From a virus, in the IMG/VR virus record IMGVR_UViG_3300028030_000005, positions 1 through 64,000 of that record: a stretch of DNA of 64,000 nt. One strand, 5' to 3'. Under the pieces are notes generated by a model. It had not been told where the DNA came from. It saw only the letters and a list, made by a program, of their open reading frames with translations, and did not search any database. Positions 24,803-34,490 of this stretch are shown here, one piece after another. Within the stretch, counting starts at the first letter, position 1, and each line of letters opens with the position of its first letter. The position numbers and the translations under genes are program-made.

Positions 24803-25833
24803 AATTTGTACTTTTGTACTTTATCTGTGTCAAAAATTATTGGCGATACTGCTGTAGAAATTGCTTGAATTAACTCATCAGCATTTGCTTCGCCAGGGTC
24901 CTTTTCGTGTAAATATCCTACTTTTACGTCGGAAAACAAAGTGGTTAGTTGATTTGAGTATTTCTTAGACGCATTGACGGCGTCAGGGTCGTATAGTAAG
25001 GTAATTTTACTAACTCCTTTGTTGTGAAGCTTTGTCATTTGTTCGACTGACATCTTTTTACCAAATGTACATAAACACTTTGTTTCAGACGATTGGTACA
25101 AATTGAGCTGTTTGTCTGTGTTTGATTTATCTGTGACTCCTTCTACCAATATCACGTGCTGCGTTTGCTCTGTTACTTCATCAATTCCAAATAACAACTT
25201 CCCAAAATCAACTCCAGCTTCATTGATGTATTTTGTCAATTTCTTGCCAGTTCTCAATTCATATTGTTGCTGCTGTTGTTTTGTCATCTCCAATCTCGCT
25301 ACATATCCTTTATTCTTTTGATTTTCTCGAATCAAGAATATGACATACTGTTTTAATTTTGGAACTAATTTTGTTTTCCCTATATAATACGTATCAAATT
25401 GCCACGACTGAAATCCACGAGATTCAAGATAGTTGTTTGTTTTTATTCTACGAAATCCAAATGGTGGATGTCTATCTGGCAGGTCTAATTCAAGTTTCTT
25501 TTGTTCTGTACTAAATATTTGTTTTTTCTCGAGTCGCTGCTTATCTCCAATAAATTCTCCGACCTGAATGATGTGTAACATATCGAGTTGCTTCAACAAC
25601 TTATATTCTGTTCCCTTTGCTTGACAACTTCCGTGAAAACAATTGAATGATATGTGATTTTTATGTGACGTTCGGTCAAAATTTAACTTCACTCCAAACT
25701 TATCGCTACGATTGCAAAACGGACAGGTCGCTCCATATATCCATCCCTTAGGCGATGTATTGTTTAAATCAAGATTTAAAATCTCAACAATTTTTTGCTG
25801 TCGATATGTTAAATTCTTACTCATAAAGTCCAA
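24799..25833 (-). CDS. DnaG-like primase
   Basis: The N-terminal zinc-binding domain is CPFCNRSDKFGV (about 38-49) with CFHGSC near 65-70. The TOPRIM domain follows with VILVEGVTDK near 230 (catalytic Glu) and ITLLYDPDA near 275 (DxD). The 344-residue length is short, lacking the bacterial helicase-binding domain, as in phage primases. It lays RNA primers for the family C polymerase. It overlaps the helicase by 17 bases. Confidence 0.88.
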   Translation of the reverse strand: MDFMSKNLTYRQQKIVEILNLDLNNTSPKGWIYGATCPFCNRSDKFGVKLNFDRTSHKNHISFNCFHGSCQAKGTEYKLLKQLDMLHIIQVGEFIGDKQRLEKKQIFSTEQKKLELDLPDRHPPFGFRRIKTNNYLESRGFQSWQFDTYYIGKTKLVPKLKQYVIFLIRENQKNKGYVARLEMTKQQQQQYELRTGKKLTKYINEAGVDFGKLLFGIDEVTEQTQHVILVEGVTDKSNTDKQLNLYQSSETKCLCTFGKKMSVEQMTKLHNKGVSKITLLYDPDAVNASKKYSNQLTTLFSDVKVGYLHEKDPGEANADELIQAISTAVSPIIFDTDKVQKYKL

Positions 25834-27175
25834 ATTTTTGCATTGTTTTCTTATGATTGTAGAATCTTTCGTGCTCGAAGTTAGTAACGATATGAATTAG
25901 TCTATTGCTCGCAGCATACTTTCTAATTTTATCAATATACAATCGCATTATGTTATTCTGTTCCTCATCTGAAGTTCTGTTCAATGTAACCATATATGAG
26001 AAGGGCTGCAATAGTTTTTTGTTTTCTGAAGTATTGCCACGCTTTAACACAAATTCAGGATTTTCCTTATCAGCGTCTTTAATATCATTTGCTTGAGTTG
26101 CGGTTGCACCTGCTGAATCGAATTCAACACAAATATTTTTAAACTTTTTAGCAGATGCACGCTTTTGTAACCGCAATCCGTCTTGATTCTTGAAATATCG
26201 ACCATCTCCAGGTTCTACTTCGTCAAGATAATCCAGTACAATCAGGTCTATCTCTCCGTATTTGTCTTGAATTTGTTGACAAAATGCGTGCACATCTCGC
26301 ATATTGCCGCTATCAAACTGTTCAAATGCTTTGATATGAATTTCTCCTCCTTGTGATGTTAGTATGTGAAGTGCATCGTCAATCTGTTGACGTTGTTGTT
26401 TAGTAAGATTGCCGGTTTCAATATCGTGAATCGTCACTCCTGCAATTGCTGCATCATACGCTTCAGTAGCTTCGGACAACGTTCCTTCTGCTTGAATATG
26501 CACTACTCGATATCCGCGACGGGCTGCCGACAATCCAATGTGTTTCAACATCTTAGATTTTCCAACACCACTGTCTGCGAGAATCAACATCGTATCGCCT
26601 TTATCAATTCCGCCGTGGAGTTTACGGTCAAGCGGATAGATTCCGGTAGGAACCTTACGCTTCATTAAAAACTCTGCTTTCTGCTTTAATGTTGTGACTC
26701 TATCGTCTTGACGCTTATTGAAGTCTGCAAAAACTCTATGCTCTCCAACTTTCTGAAATATTTGAAAGTTTTTGAGTTGTTCTGCTACACTACCCATCAA
26801 TTCAAATGCAGCTTGTTTATCGTCTTTATTGAATTTTTCGTAAAGCTGGTCGTATGCGTCAATAAACATCTTATTCTTGATGAACGTTTCTAATTGAGAA
26901 ACTATGTCGTCTGCATCTGGAGTTTGTGCTTTATTGATGTTGTTGATGACATCTATCACTTTTGGTTTGTGACTAAATTTCTGAGACAGCAATCCAATTG
27001 TCATTAGTTTTTCAGTCAAGTCGTAATATTCTATCATCGATTGCCATATTTCTTTATATGGCTCTGAAGGAAGGTAGTTGTATTTGATGTGTTGGCGTGC
27101 AATCTCAAATACTTGTTTGTTTCTTAACGAGAGCTTGAATAACTCGTTTATGAAGTTGTCTGTCAGTTGTTTCAT
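25817..27175 (-). CDS. Replicative DNA helicase (DnaB-like)
   Basis: The N-terminal helical domain (about 1-130) is followed by a RecA-like core with Walker A ADSGVGKS near residue 200 and Walker B IDLIVLDYLDEV near 315. SENKKLLQPFSYMVTLNRT and a C-terminal arginine stretch complete the hexameric helicase pattern. With primase, polymerase, SSB and ligase it forms an almost complete replisome. It is downstream of the terminase by 12 bases. Confidence 0.9.
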   Translation of the reverse strand: MKQLTDNFINELFKLSLRNKQVFEIARQHIKYNYLPSEPYKEIWQSMIEYYDLTEKLMTIGLLSQKFSHKPKVIDVINNINKAQTPDADDIVSQLETFIKNKMFIDAYDQLYEKFNKDDKQAAFELMGSVAEQLKNFQIFQKVGEHRVFADFNKRQDDRVTTLKQKAEFLMKRKVPTGIYPLDRKLHGGIDKGDTMLILADSGVGKSKMLKHIGLSAARRGYRVVHIQAEGTLSEATEAYDAAIAGVTIHDIETGNLTKQQRQQIDDALHILTSQGGEIHIKAFEQFDSGNMRDVHAFCQQIQDKYGEIDLIVLDYLDEVEPGDGRYFKNQDGLRLQKRASAKKFKNICVEFDSAGATATQANDIKDADKENPEFVLKRGNTSENKKLLQPFSYMVTLNRTSDEEQNNIMRLYIDKIRKYAASNRLIHIVTNFEHERFYNHKKTMQKFGLYE

Positions 27176-27187
27176 TCTTTACAATCT

Positions 27188-28870
27188 TTATAAAAATGAA
27201 AAATCAAAATCGTCAACAGTTCCTTTCGCAGCTCTAACTGCATTCCATAGCGACATCGAAGTATCGTCGTGTTGACTGGTCGATTCTAATTTTCCAGTGT
27301 CTTGAATATACGTAATTGAATTTAATTCTGCAAAATATAAATCAGTTAAATCTTTCGCTCTTTGAGTTCCATACGGAAACTTGATACGAAAAGTTTCAAA
27401 CAATACAGCGAGTGACGGAATTCCTTTGTATAGAGACTTCTTATTAATTGTATTTGTTGTTTTCCCTACAACCGGCAGATTCGCGTCCTGCATCATTTGA
27501 ATAAATATCTCTTGCATTCCATTGTCTTCTGCGTAGATTACATCTGGCCTAAAATCGTAATTTATCTTTTTTAACGCTGCTATTTGTTGTGAATAATTAG
27601 CTCCACGTTTTCTCCACGTATTTAGTATATGATAATTACCCAAATCATCTACACCTAAAATCGTAAATACTGTGTAATCTGCTGCTATATTTGATGATAT
27701 GGCAAAATCTGCTCCTACTACAATTTTTGTAAATTTCCTTTCTGAATTATCGATGTTTGTTATCACATCAACACTATCTTGTCCCTTGATTGCATTACGT
27801 AGTATGCTGTATGGAAATATCGTTGCCATATCAGATACCGGCTTGACAAGTATTTCTCTTGAAAACACCAACGACCCGAGTATGTTTCGCTTACTCATCA
27901 ATGACTTGAATGAGTGCCGTTGTGGAAATAGTAGTTGTCCGTCCGGAAATATTGCAGGGTATTCAAATACAGGAAATTCGCCTGTCGATTTCAGGTATGC
28001 ATATAAATCTTTTTCGAAGAAAGGCGTTCCTACTACTAACATTTGTCCTCCTGGAGATAATGCAGGTAAAATTACACCAGTAAATACATTTTGATATTTA
28101 TCTCGCTGTTCTTGACTGTATAGAGACGATTCATTCAAAAAGTCATCGAGAATGATATATGTCGGGTGATAACCTCTAATTTTGGAACCTGCTGATTTAA
28201 TTGCTAATGAAGCTCCGTTTTTGCAAATGATTTTTTCTTTACCCCACCCCTCACGCTTTGATTCTGGCATCAATCGTTCGCGTAGTATAGGATTGTTCGC
28301 AATTTCCTCTTTAATCATCGCAAGAAAATGTCGTGCAAGATTGAATTCGTTTGTAATCAACAATCCTTCACGAGCCATCTGAAGCTCTTTTGGAACGTAT
28401 TTACCACGCTGACGTCGTCTGTATCGATACATTTGCCATAGTGGATATGCAAAACTGAAATGATATGATTTACCGTGGTCTCTCGCGGCAAGAACGCACA
28501 AAAATCGGTTGATTTGTATTAAATTGGACCACTCTATGTTGTGCCATCCTAATATAAAATCTGGTAGTACGGTTAGAATAAAGTAGTTCAAACTCTTTAC
28601 TCGCAGTGTTTCCTCGACTTCCTTTGCAAATGTATCGAGATAATTAAGTTCAGCTGTTTCTGCTGGATTTTTTGTCGCTACTACCTGAGCTGCCTCGTCA
28701 ATTAAAATGGCTATCAAGTGGTCAGTATCTTTGATTCCTCCCGACAGCAATTCCGAAATAGCGAGTTCGTCAAGATTTTCAACAATATCACTCACTAAAT
28801 CATAGACGTCTGACATCTGATTTAGTGATAGAATTGAATGCTCTGTTTGCAGTAACTTCTGTTGTGCCAT
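27188..28870 (-). CDS. terL: Terminase large subunit
   Basis: The ATPase part has Walker A AARDHGKS at 128-135 and Walker B YIILDDF near 245. The RNase H-like nuclease part has GADFAIS near 385 (Asp), VIYAEDNGMQE near 445 and HDDTSMS near 540. This is the standard TerL plan, 560 residues. It packages phage DNA into the prohead. It lies in the replication region, more than 3 kb from the nearest structural gene, and no small subunit was recognised nearby. Confidence 0.95.
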   Translation of the reverse strand: MAQQKLLQTEHSILSLNQMSDVYDLVSDIVENLDELAISELLSGGIKDTDHLIAILIDEAAQVVATKNPAETAELNYLDTFAKEVEETLRVKSLNYFILTVLPDFILGWHNIEWSNLIQINRFLCVLAARDHGKSYHFSFAYPLWQMYRYRRRQRGKYVPKELQMAREGLLITNEFNLARHFLAMIKEEIANNPILRERLMPESKREGWGKEKIICKNGASLAIKSAGSKIRGYHPTYIILDDFLNESSLYSQEQRDKYQNVFTGVILPALSPGGQMLVVGTPFFEKDLYAYLKSTGEFPVFEYPAIFPDGQLLFPQRHSFKSLMSKRNILGSLVFSREILVKPVSDMATIFPYSILRNAIKGQDSVDVITNIDNSERKFTKIVVGADFAISSNIAADYTVFTILGVDDLGNYHILNTWRKRGANYSQQIAALKKINYDFRPDVIYAEDNGMQEIFIQMMQDANLPVVGKTTNTINKKSLYKGIPSLAVLFETFRIKFPYGTQRAKDLTDLYFAELNSITYIQDTGKLESTSQHDDTSMSLWNAVRAAKGTVDDFDFSFL

Positions 28871-29523
28871 TAAAACATAAAACTTTCTCTAAATGATGAT
28901 TCAGTCTTTGTTTGTGTCGACGTTGCGTTTGACCTCATACTTTTTAGAAAGTAGCGTAGCAATTCTGTATTGGCTTCCACGTCATTAATTGCGCGGTGAG
29001 CATCAATTAATTCGATTCCTGCCTTCTCACACGCAGTTCCGAGTTGATGATTCAAAATATCTCCATCTTGCGGCCAACGTAGTCGTGTCATCCATAATGT
29101 ATCTAACGGCCATCCTTGAAACAAATCGTCGTATTTGATTTTATGAATAGCCAAAAAGTGTTTGAGAAATGGAATGTCAAATTTTTCAATATTATGTCCT
29201 GCAGAAATTGGTTTTCCATTACCATACCGCAAAGGAATGGTGTGTTGTTTGACAAATTGCTGAATTTCCTTCGCGACGGTTTTTGCATCTTTACCAGATT
29301 TGATACGTCTCATAGTTAGTCCGTTATAATCCAATGCCTTCTGAACGTACTCAACGTCAGTTCCATCTGCTTGTTTGTATGGCGCTATAATTGTTTCATA
29401 TCTACCAATTTCGTCAAGAGTTACAGAATTTATCGCTATCATTGCTATCTCAGCAATAGCATTACGCTCTGCTTTAAGACCTCCTGTTTCAAGGTCCCAA
29501 ATAATAATATTTGCTACTTTCAT
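28870..29523 (-). CDS. DnaQ-like 3'-5' exonuclease
   Basis: DEDDh motifs: IIWDLETGG near residue 10 (Asp10, Glu12), GHNIEKFDIPFL near 120 (second Asp) and AHRAINDVEANTELL near 180 (HxAxxD). About 217 residues, the size of the epsilon subunit of PolIII. The polymerase's own PHP domain looks degenerate, so this is the probable proofreader, although a free nuclease role is possible. It shares one base with the terminase start. Confidence 0.9.
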   Translation of the reverse strand: MKVANIIIWDLETGGLKAERNAIAEIAMIAINSVTLDEIGRYETIIAPYKQADGTDVEYVQKALDYNGLTMRRIKSGKDAKTVAKEIQQFVKQHTIPLRYGNGKPISAGHNIEKFDIPFLKHFLAIHKIKYDDLFQGWPLDTLWMTRLRWPQDGDILNHQLGTACEKAGIELIDAHRAINDVEANTELLRYFLKSMRSNATSTQTKTESSFRESFMF

Positions 29524-29529
29524 ATGTTT

Positions 29530-29769
29530 TTATTTTACTGTCTTTGAAAAATCTACACGAATAAGCCTGATTCCTACTTTATCGCTATTAATGCGAGTTA
29601 TTGGATGATGTCCGTACGGTTTAGGTAGATATCCTCTACGCAAATATTGTTGAATATCTCCCAGTGTAAACGGCTTTCCTGTTTTCTTTTTACCATACTT
29701 TTCGTTAAGATATTCAACCAACGCACTCGTTGTGAAATCACTATCCTCGTTCAAAATTATTTTACTCAT
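29530..29769 (-). CDS. Small HTH-like protein, 79 aa
   Basis: The central part (FTLGDIQQYLRRGYLPKPYG, residues about 35-54) resembles a MerR/excisionase-like winged helix. It could bind DNA or act as a small regulator or small terminase-like partner; its place just upstream of the exonuclease and TerL leaves this open. Confidence 0.5.
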   Translation of the reverse strand: MSKIILNEDSDFTTSALVEYLNEKYGKKKTGKPFTLGDIQQYLRRGYLPKPYGHHPITRINSDKVGIRLIRVDFSKTVK

Positions 29770-29781
29770 ATTGTTCTGTTT

Positions 29782-30318
29782 TTATAAAAATCTAATAGAC
29801 CTATAATCAGCCAGTCTTTGTTTCAATCGGTCAAGTTCTCGGTCTCTTTGTTGTTCAGAATAATAATCGATGGTGACGTTAATATTTTTTACACCCTTGA
29901 TTGATGTGATTTTATCGTCGATATGGTTTATTTTTATTTGAAATATTTGTCTGTTTGTATAGACGTCTGCTTTACAAATGCAGAAAAAATCGTTTGGGTC
30001 GTATAAGCTCCCTGCAATTTCAATTAAGTCTTTATTGCACGGAACAGATTGTTTCTCGTTATCTGTAGGCTCATCGTCGTATAGCTCGTCGTCATCAATC
30101 ACTTCATCGCGAAGCTGATTTATTCGACTCAATAGCTGTTTATCTGACACCAACTTCCAATTGGTTAGTATGTTTGCCAGTTGTGGGTCAGTTAATTGTA
30201 ATCTACTGATAATCTTGTATATGATATCGACATCTGATTTACTTATCGGAAACACACCTCGTTCATCAGATGACTGGTCATATTCGTTTGCTATATAATC
30301 AAGATGACTTAATTTCAC
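29782..30318 (-). CDS. Hypothetical protein, 178 aa
   Basis: An acidic central stretch (DDDELYDDEPTDNEKQ) divides a helical N-terminal half from a beta-rich C-terminal half with two cysteines (FFCICKADVY). No family recognised. It overlaps the HNH gene by 20 bases. Confidence 0.55.
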   Translation of the reverse strand: MKLSHLDYIANEYDQSSDERGVFPISKSDVDIIYKIISRLQLTDPQLANILTNWKLVSDKQLLSRINQLRDEVIDDDELYDDEPTDNEKQSVPCNKDLIEIAGSLYDPNDFFCICKADVYTNRQIFQIKINHIDDKITSIKGVKNINVTIDYYSEQQRDRELDRLKQRLADYRSIRFL

Positions 30319-30799
30319 TTTTCATTACTTTTAGTTCATAATATTCAATGTCCAATTCTTTGATTGATTGCTTTACCAATTCTCCATCCAATAATTCATC
30401 GTACTTTCCTGCTTCTGCTTTTGTATGACACCCTACTATTCCATCTCCATCCATACAGTGAATGTGTATGTTTTTCTTAACGGTGGTCAAATCAGGACGT
30501 CGACTCCGCGGAATCAAATGACTGAAACTCAATCGCTCAGTTGTTCCACATCCTTGACACACCATTCCTCTTTCATCTGCTATTTCACGAATTATCTCCG
30601 CGTATTTTTTGTCTTTTATCCTTTGCTTAGTCGAATTACTCAACTTTTTTATTTTAAGCGTTTTTTGATGTGGATTTTTTGTTTTTTGTAATCGTTCTTG
30701 ATTCTTTTGATGACACAAATAATGTGTTTTGTTAACGATTAGCCGCTTCTCTCCACAATCACACTGACTGCAATGGTCTATTATTGTTTTTCCTAACAT
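30299..30799 (-). CDS. HNH endonuclease (NinG/recombination-nuclease-like)
   Basis: The N-terminal zinc cluster (CSQCDCGE) and a Lys-rich linker lead to an HNH-type core: CQGCGTTERLSFSHLIPRS with the His of the motif, then NIHIHC and VGCHTKAEAG. It is similar in layout to NinG/Rap-type proteins. It may process DNA branches or ends during recombination or packaging; homing behaviour is less likely because it sits within an operon with tight overlaps. Confidence 0.7.
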   Translation of the reverse strand: MLGKTIIDHCSQCDCGEKRLIVNKTHYLCHQKNQERLQKTKNPHQKTLKIKKLSNSTKQRIKDKKYAEIIREIADERGMVCQGCGTTERLSFSHLIPRSRRPDLTTVKKNIHIHCMDGDGIVGCHTKAEAGKYDELLDGELVKQSIKELDIEYYELKVMKSEIKSS

Positions 30800-31346
30800 A
30801 TCTATCTATATATATCGCCTTGTAATTTTGTCGCAATAATTCTTTGCACTGCTTTCTGAATCTACACGTTTGACATAGACCACTTCTCTTATCGTAGAGA
30901 GTCGTCATTTCAATACAATTAGCGAATCCTTTATTTGTATTATGAAATCGCACACGTTCAATGTCATCATATGTAGTTGATGATTGCTGTTTTTTACGAA
31001 ATTGATATAGGATGTCATCTCCAATATCAAACTGTTTTAAAGATAATTTTGCATTGTACCAGTTAAATTTGTCGGAGCGAGAGAAATATCGTTGCAATGA
31101 TTTCTTTGCAAAAATTTTCTTAGCAGACATTCTATTGCCGTGATGAACATTCTTGCTTTTCCAATAATCAAATTGGAAAATTAAATAATTGTAAATCCAT
31201 TCAGCAGATATCGAATTTAAGTTGATTTTCTTATGAACTTCTATTAAAAAATCAACTATTAAATTATCATCTATAACAGCGTTGCTGTTATAATATCTGC
31301 GAATAAACTCCCCGTACATTTGCCTTACAATCATTCGTAATTTCAT
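30759..31346 (-). CDS. Hypothetical zinc-cluster protein, 195 aa
   Basis: The start is taken as the ATG at 31344-31346 because the longer frame (to 31382) would begin inside promoter copy 7. The protein is basic and has LCQTCRFRKQC near its C-terminus, a possible zinc-binding cluster. No family recognised. It is the first gene of the left region and overlaps the HNH gene by 41 bases. Confidence 0.58.
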   Translation of the reverse strand: MKLRMIVRQMYGEFIRRYYNSNAVIDDNLIVDFLIEVHKKINLNSISAEWIYNYLIFQFDYWKSKNVHHGNRMSAKKIFAKKSLQRYFSRSDKFNWYNAKLSLKQFDIGDDILYQFRKKQQSSTTYDDIERVRFHNTNKGFANCIEMTTLYDKRSGLCQTCRFRKQCKELLRQNYKAIYIDRYVRKNNNRPLQSV

Positions 31347-31350
31347 ATTC

Positions 31351-31385
31351 GTAAATATACGATGATTATCTTTTATTTGCAACAG
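31351..31385 (-). promoter_or_regulatory. Early-type promoter (family copy 7)
   Basis: The minus strand reads CTGTTGCAAATAAAAGATA followed by ATCATCGTATATTTACG. The TTG is 20 nt from TATATTTA. It lies 5 bases after the last structural gene (stop at 31391-31393) and drives the terminase, helicase, primase and QueD region. Confidence 0.8.
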
Positions 31386-31390
31386 GGATA

Positions 31391-32296
31391 TTATGATTCG
31401 TCGAAAATCAAAGAAGTTTTTTCTAACGTTTCGTCAAAAATGTTGTTTTGATGAAAGTTAGTAACAATCTTAAAAGTAGTGTTGTCGGTAGAAGTTGGGG
31501 GATTGACTGGAACATTTGTCAATATTTCGACCTCCAATACTTGTGGATTTCCTAATGCAGTTACTTTGATTTCTCCCCGAGACTCTACGATGGTTTTTAA
31601 CTGCTGGACAGTTTTATCTCTCGCGCGCTCTTTATTGATTTCATCATCTACAACTATTTTTATTGGCTCTCTGAATTCAAAAGTGCGAATATCTGTAGGG
31701 TCAGTTGTGTAGTAGATAGCATATTTACTATTTTCTGTATCAAAAAACCATTGACTTGATGTGAATTGTGATTTTATTTTTACTGTAAACTTGTGATTTT
31801 CTATCGGAGTGTCGGCGCTCATAACATCGCAATTCATAGTCTGTCTGACCTTACTTACGTTGATATATCTACTTATCCATAACACTACATAAGATTGTGG
31901 CTGTACCGTAATATATACAGCATTGTCGTTGGTTCGATTGTCTATCCAACTCGCATTGACTGGTAATTGATTGGCACTATCAATTTTTTCTACATATTGC
32001 TCTCCACAATCTGTTGTTGCTGGTAGAGCAAATGCCATTTTGTAGCTTGTGATTGGATTAGCTGAATCGTTTGTATAGTAGATTTTGTATGTTTTTGTAA
32101 TGTCACTATCATTGTACAATGCAACTGCTTTAGTTTCAACCTGTGGATTTTGCAATGCTCTTTGAGATAGTGATGAGAATAATGCTCCAACCGTATCATT
32201 CGCTACTTCACTACTTGAAATATATCCTCCTAACGAAAGTCGTGGGTCTGTTTGGGTATCTTTAAAATTGTTTGCACCTGTATAGTATAGCTTCAT
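31391..32296 (-). CDS. Virion structural protein, 301 aa (tail-fibre module)
   Basis: A beta-rich protein with an N-terminal YYTGANNFKDTQTDPRLSLG segment seen in other phage tail regions. No domain is recognised. It is the last gene of the structural operon and ends directly before promoter copy 7. Its position after the collar-fibre gene suggests a fibre or a fibre-associated baseplate protein. Confidence 0.55.
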   Translation of the reverse strand: MKLYYTGANNFKDTQTDPRLSLGGYISSSEVANDTVGALFSSLSQRALQNPQVETKAVALYNDSDITKTYKIYYTNDSANPITSYKMAFALPATTDCGEQYVEKIDSANQLPVNASWIDNRTNDNAVYITVQPQSYVVLWISRYINVSKVRQTMNCDVMSADTPIENHKFTVKIKSQFTSSQWFFDTENSKYAIYYTTDPTDIRTFEFREPIKIVVDDEINKERARDKTVQQLKTIVESRGEIKVTALGNPQVLEVEILTNVPVNPPTSTDNTTFKIVTNFHQNNIFDETLEKTSLIFDES

Positions 32297-32607
32297 TTCT
32301 TTTGCTTTTGTTTTTCAATTTGTTCTGGAATAAAATCTGCGACAACGTCGTCGATACTGAATGAATGATTGATTGATTCACTGCCATACTTCACGACATC
32401 AATATTACCATCAATATATCTGATTAGTGTGTTTGAATTCTTATAACTTAGAGTGGCAAACATATCAATTAATAGCATCGCGTCTGAAACTTGAAACGTC
32501 ACTCCATCTATAATAATTTCATTCGAATCTACTTGAATTTGTTCGATATTATTAATCAACGTTGCTGATTCGCCGCCTTCTGTAATTTTGTAATAAAACG
32601 ATATCAT
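32293..32607 (-). CDS. Hypothetical protein, 104 aa (tail-fibre module)
   Basis: A small protein with a beta-rich N-terminal two-thirds and a charged Lys/Gln C-terminus. It overlaps both fibre-module neighbours by 4 bases, so it is likely a fibre chaperone or small structural part; nothing more can be said. Confidence 0.5.
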   Translation of the reverse strand: MISFYYKITEGGESATLINNIEQIQVDSNEIIIDGVTFQVSDAMLLIDMFATLSYKNSNTLIRYIDGNIDVVKYGSESINHSFSIDDVVADFIPEQIEKQKQKK

Positions 32608-34490
32608 AGTTTCATAATTTTTCTGAGCACCATATATGGTTGTAGATTTTGATGACCTTGACCACCTCCACCGAGATTGACGGTGATATCTATTGTTTCG
32701 TATGACGTTTCATTGTCGTATGTTCCGTCATAGTTTTCTCCTTGACGCGCTACGTCGTGACTATTTCCAGTAGCGTTTGATGTATCCATAGCTCCGTGTC
32801 TGTGCGGATTTTGGTCGATATCTAATTCATAATTAGGTAAGTGGTCTCTCGTCAGGACTACTTTTTTAGTACCTCCCGTTTGTTTGAGAACGTGAAAATC
32901 GTTGTCTGCTGTCTTGAGTCCAACTGATACTCTACCACGTAGGTCTGGTGCGTGTGTACCATCAAAGATACTACCTGGTGCGTTGATTAAATCTCCATTA
33001 CACTCTACCCATCCATCCGGAATGTCTGCTGATTCTCCATTGAAATCCCAGATTACTCCCGGAAATACAACACGAGATAATACGTTGAAAAAGCTATTAT
33101 TTGATTGTTGAATATTAATCTCTCCGTCTGATGACGAATAATACTGAATCTGACCGGTCTGTAAGTATCCGTCGTCATCAAAACTTTGTTCGGTATAATA
33201 ATCGTTATCCTGAATCTTTCTCCATTGAGATACTTTTTTGCCATCTATTAGTCTGTATTCTACAATAAAATCTCCAGGTGGTAATTCAATGTATCCCAAT
33301 CCTTGAAATCCTAAAAATAGATTTCTATAATAAAAGTTTTTGGTCTTATGCTTTATCTTTATATCTATCAAAGCTAATGGCGCAATCACAATATTTCCGG
33401 AAGTCTCATACTCACTCTGATACTCTAATTCAAGTTCTACAACACCTGAATTTAGTTGAGCGCTGATTATTTTCGCAGATTGTCCGTTTTCAAACACAAC
33501 ATAGTGGCCGACAACCTGATTTACGTCAAACATTCCGATTGTCTTCCACGTTCCTCCAGACCCACCATACAATCTTAATATTCTTGTTGCAGGATTCATA
33601 CTCCAACTGTCACTAAAAAAAGCAAATTCTAACTTAATAACACTACTATCAATTGGTCCTGGAGTGTGTTTGAATTTAGCTTCAGTCACTGTAATCATCG
33701 GACTCTGTTCATTGAGAGTATTTATCGTATCAGTTTCTTTTGATAGAAAGGCAAATATATTTCTTATTCTCAAATCAACAATTGTAAGATTGCCAGCATT
33801 ATTAGTAACTTTTGCTAATAAAAATTCCTTACCATCGATAACAACATCACTTGCACGTAGTTCTACTTGATAGTGGTCATTGATGAATGGGAACTCATCA
33901 CTAACTGATTGAATCGTTCCTGGAGTGAATGTTCCTATGATTCGATACTTTTGAGATTGTTCGTTTTGTAAGATATCGGCAGCAACATTTAACGCTGCTA
34001 TTGTATCTGACTGTACGGATTGTATTATGTACTTGCCAGTATTCTTTGTTGAGTACGGAAAGTCTATTACAGATGCAAAGTTTGGCAATCCTCTCAGTCG
34101 CTCTGTAAACTGCGTCGACGTTCCCATTATCGTGCCATCTTGCTGAATGTCAACTAATCCTTGCTCTATTGACGTTTGTTTATAAGAAACTACCACATAT
34201 CTTGGAATGTTGTCAGGTGGTACTGTCAAAACGTCAACTAAGTCTTGTTTGATATCTATAACGTTAAGCTCGTCGTCGATGGCAATTCCTGCTCTCACAG
34301 TCAGTTTTCCCAGAGCAGAATCGACTACCTGTAAATTCTCAAAACTTTGCGAATGATATGGCTTAACTACTCCATATGACGATATCATCTGTTTTAATAT
34401 CTTTTCATATCCTTCGTATTTTACAGAATTAATCAAATGTTTTATTTCTTGCAGACCTAAAAATAGGTCGTTTGAAAGTTTTAGATTCAT
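32604..34490 (-). CDS. Tail fibre with phage collar domain
   Basis: The C-terminal 180 residues carry the tail-collar pattern: PDGWVECNGDLINA, then PDLRGRVSVGLKTAD, then GGTKKVVLTRDHLPNY, and a Gly-rich LGGGGQGHQNLQPYMVL end. The N-terminal 430 residues are mostly beta-rich and include coiled-coil-like starts (LFLGLQEIKHLINS). It probably binds a host surface receptor, as T4 gp12-like fibres do. Its 628 residues are within the range for such fibres. Confidence 0.85.
   Translation of the reverse strand: MNLKLSNDLFLGLQEIKHLINSVKYEGYEKILKQMISSYGVVKPYHSQSFENLQVVDSALGKLTVRAGIAIDDELNVIDIKQDLVDVLTVPPDNIPRYVVVSYKQTSIEQGLVDIQQDGTIMGTSTQFTERLRGLPNFASVIDFPYSTKNTGKYIIQSVQSDTIAALNVAADILQNEQSQKYRIIGTFTPGTIQSVSDEFPFINDHYQVELRASDVVIDGKEFLLAKVTNNAGNLTIVDLRIRNIFAFLSKETDTINTLNEQSPMITVTEAKFKHTPGPIDSSVIKLEFAFFSDSWSMNPATRILRLYGGSGGTWKTIGMFDVNQVVGHYVVFENGQSAKIISAQLNSGVVELELEYQSEYETSGNIVIAPLALIDIKIKHKTKNFYYRNLFLGFQGLGYIELPPGDFIVEYRLIDGKKVSQWRKIQDNDYYTEQSFDDDGYLQTGQIQYYSSSDGEINIQQSNNSFFNVLSRVVFPGVIWDFNGESADIPDGWVECNGDLINAPGSIFDGTHAPDLRGRVSVGLKTADNDFHVLKQTGGTKKVVLTRDHLPNYELDIDQNPHRHGAMDTSNATGNSHDVARQGENYDGTYDNETSYETIDITVNLGGGGQGHQNLQPYMVLRKIMKL

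Noticed and set aside
29530-29769. Small terminase subunit
   Set aside because: The gene is short with an HTH-like centre and is near TerL, but it lacks the length and oligomerisation region expected, so it is left as an HTH-like protein.
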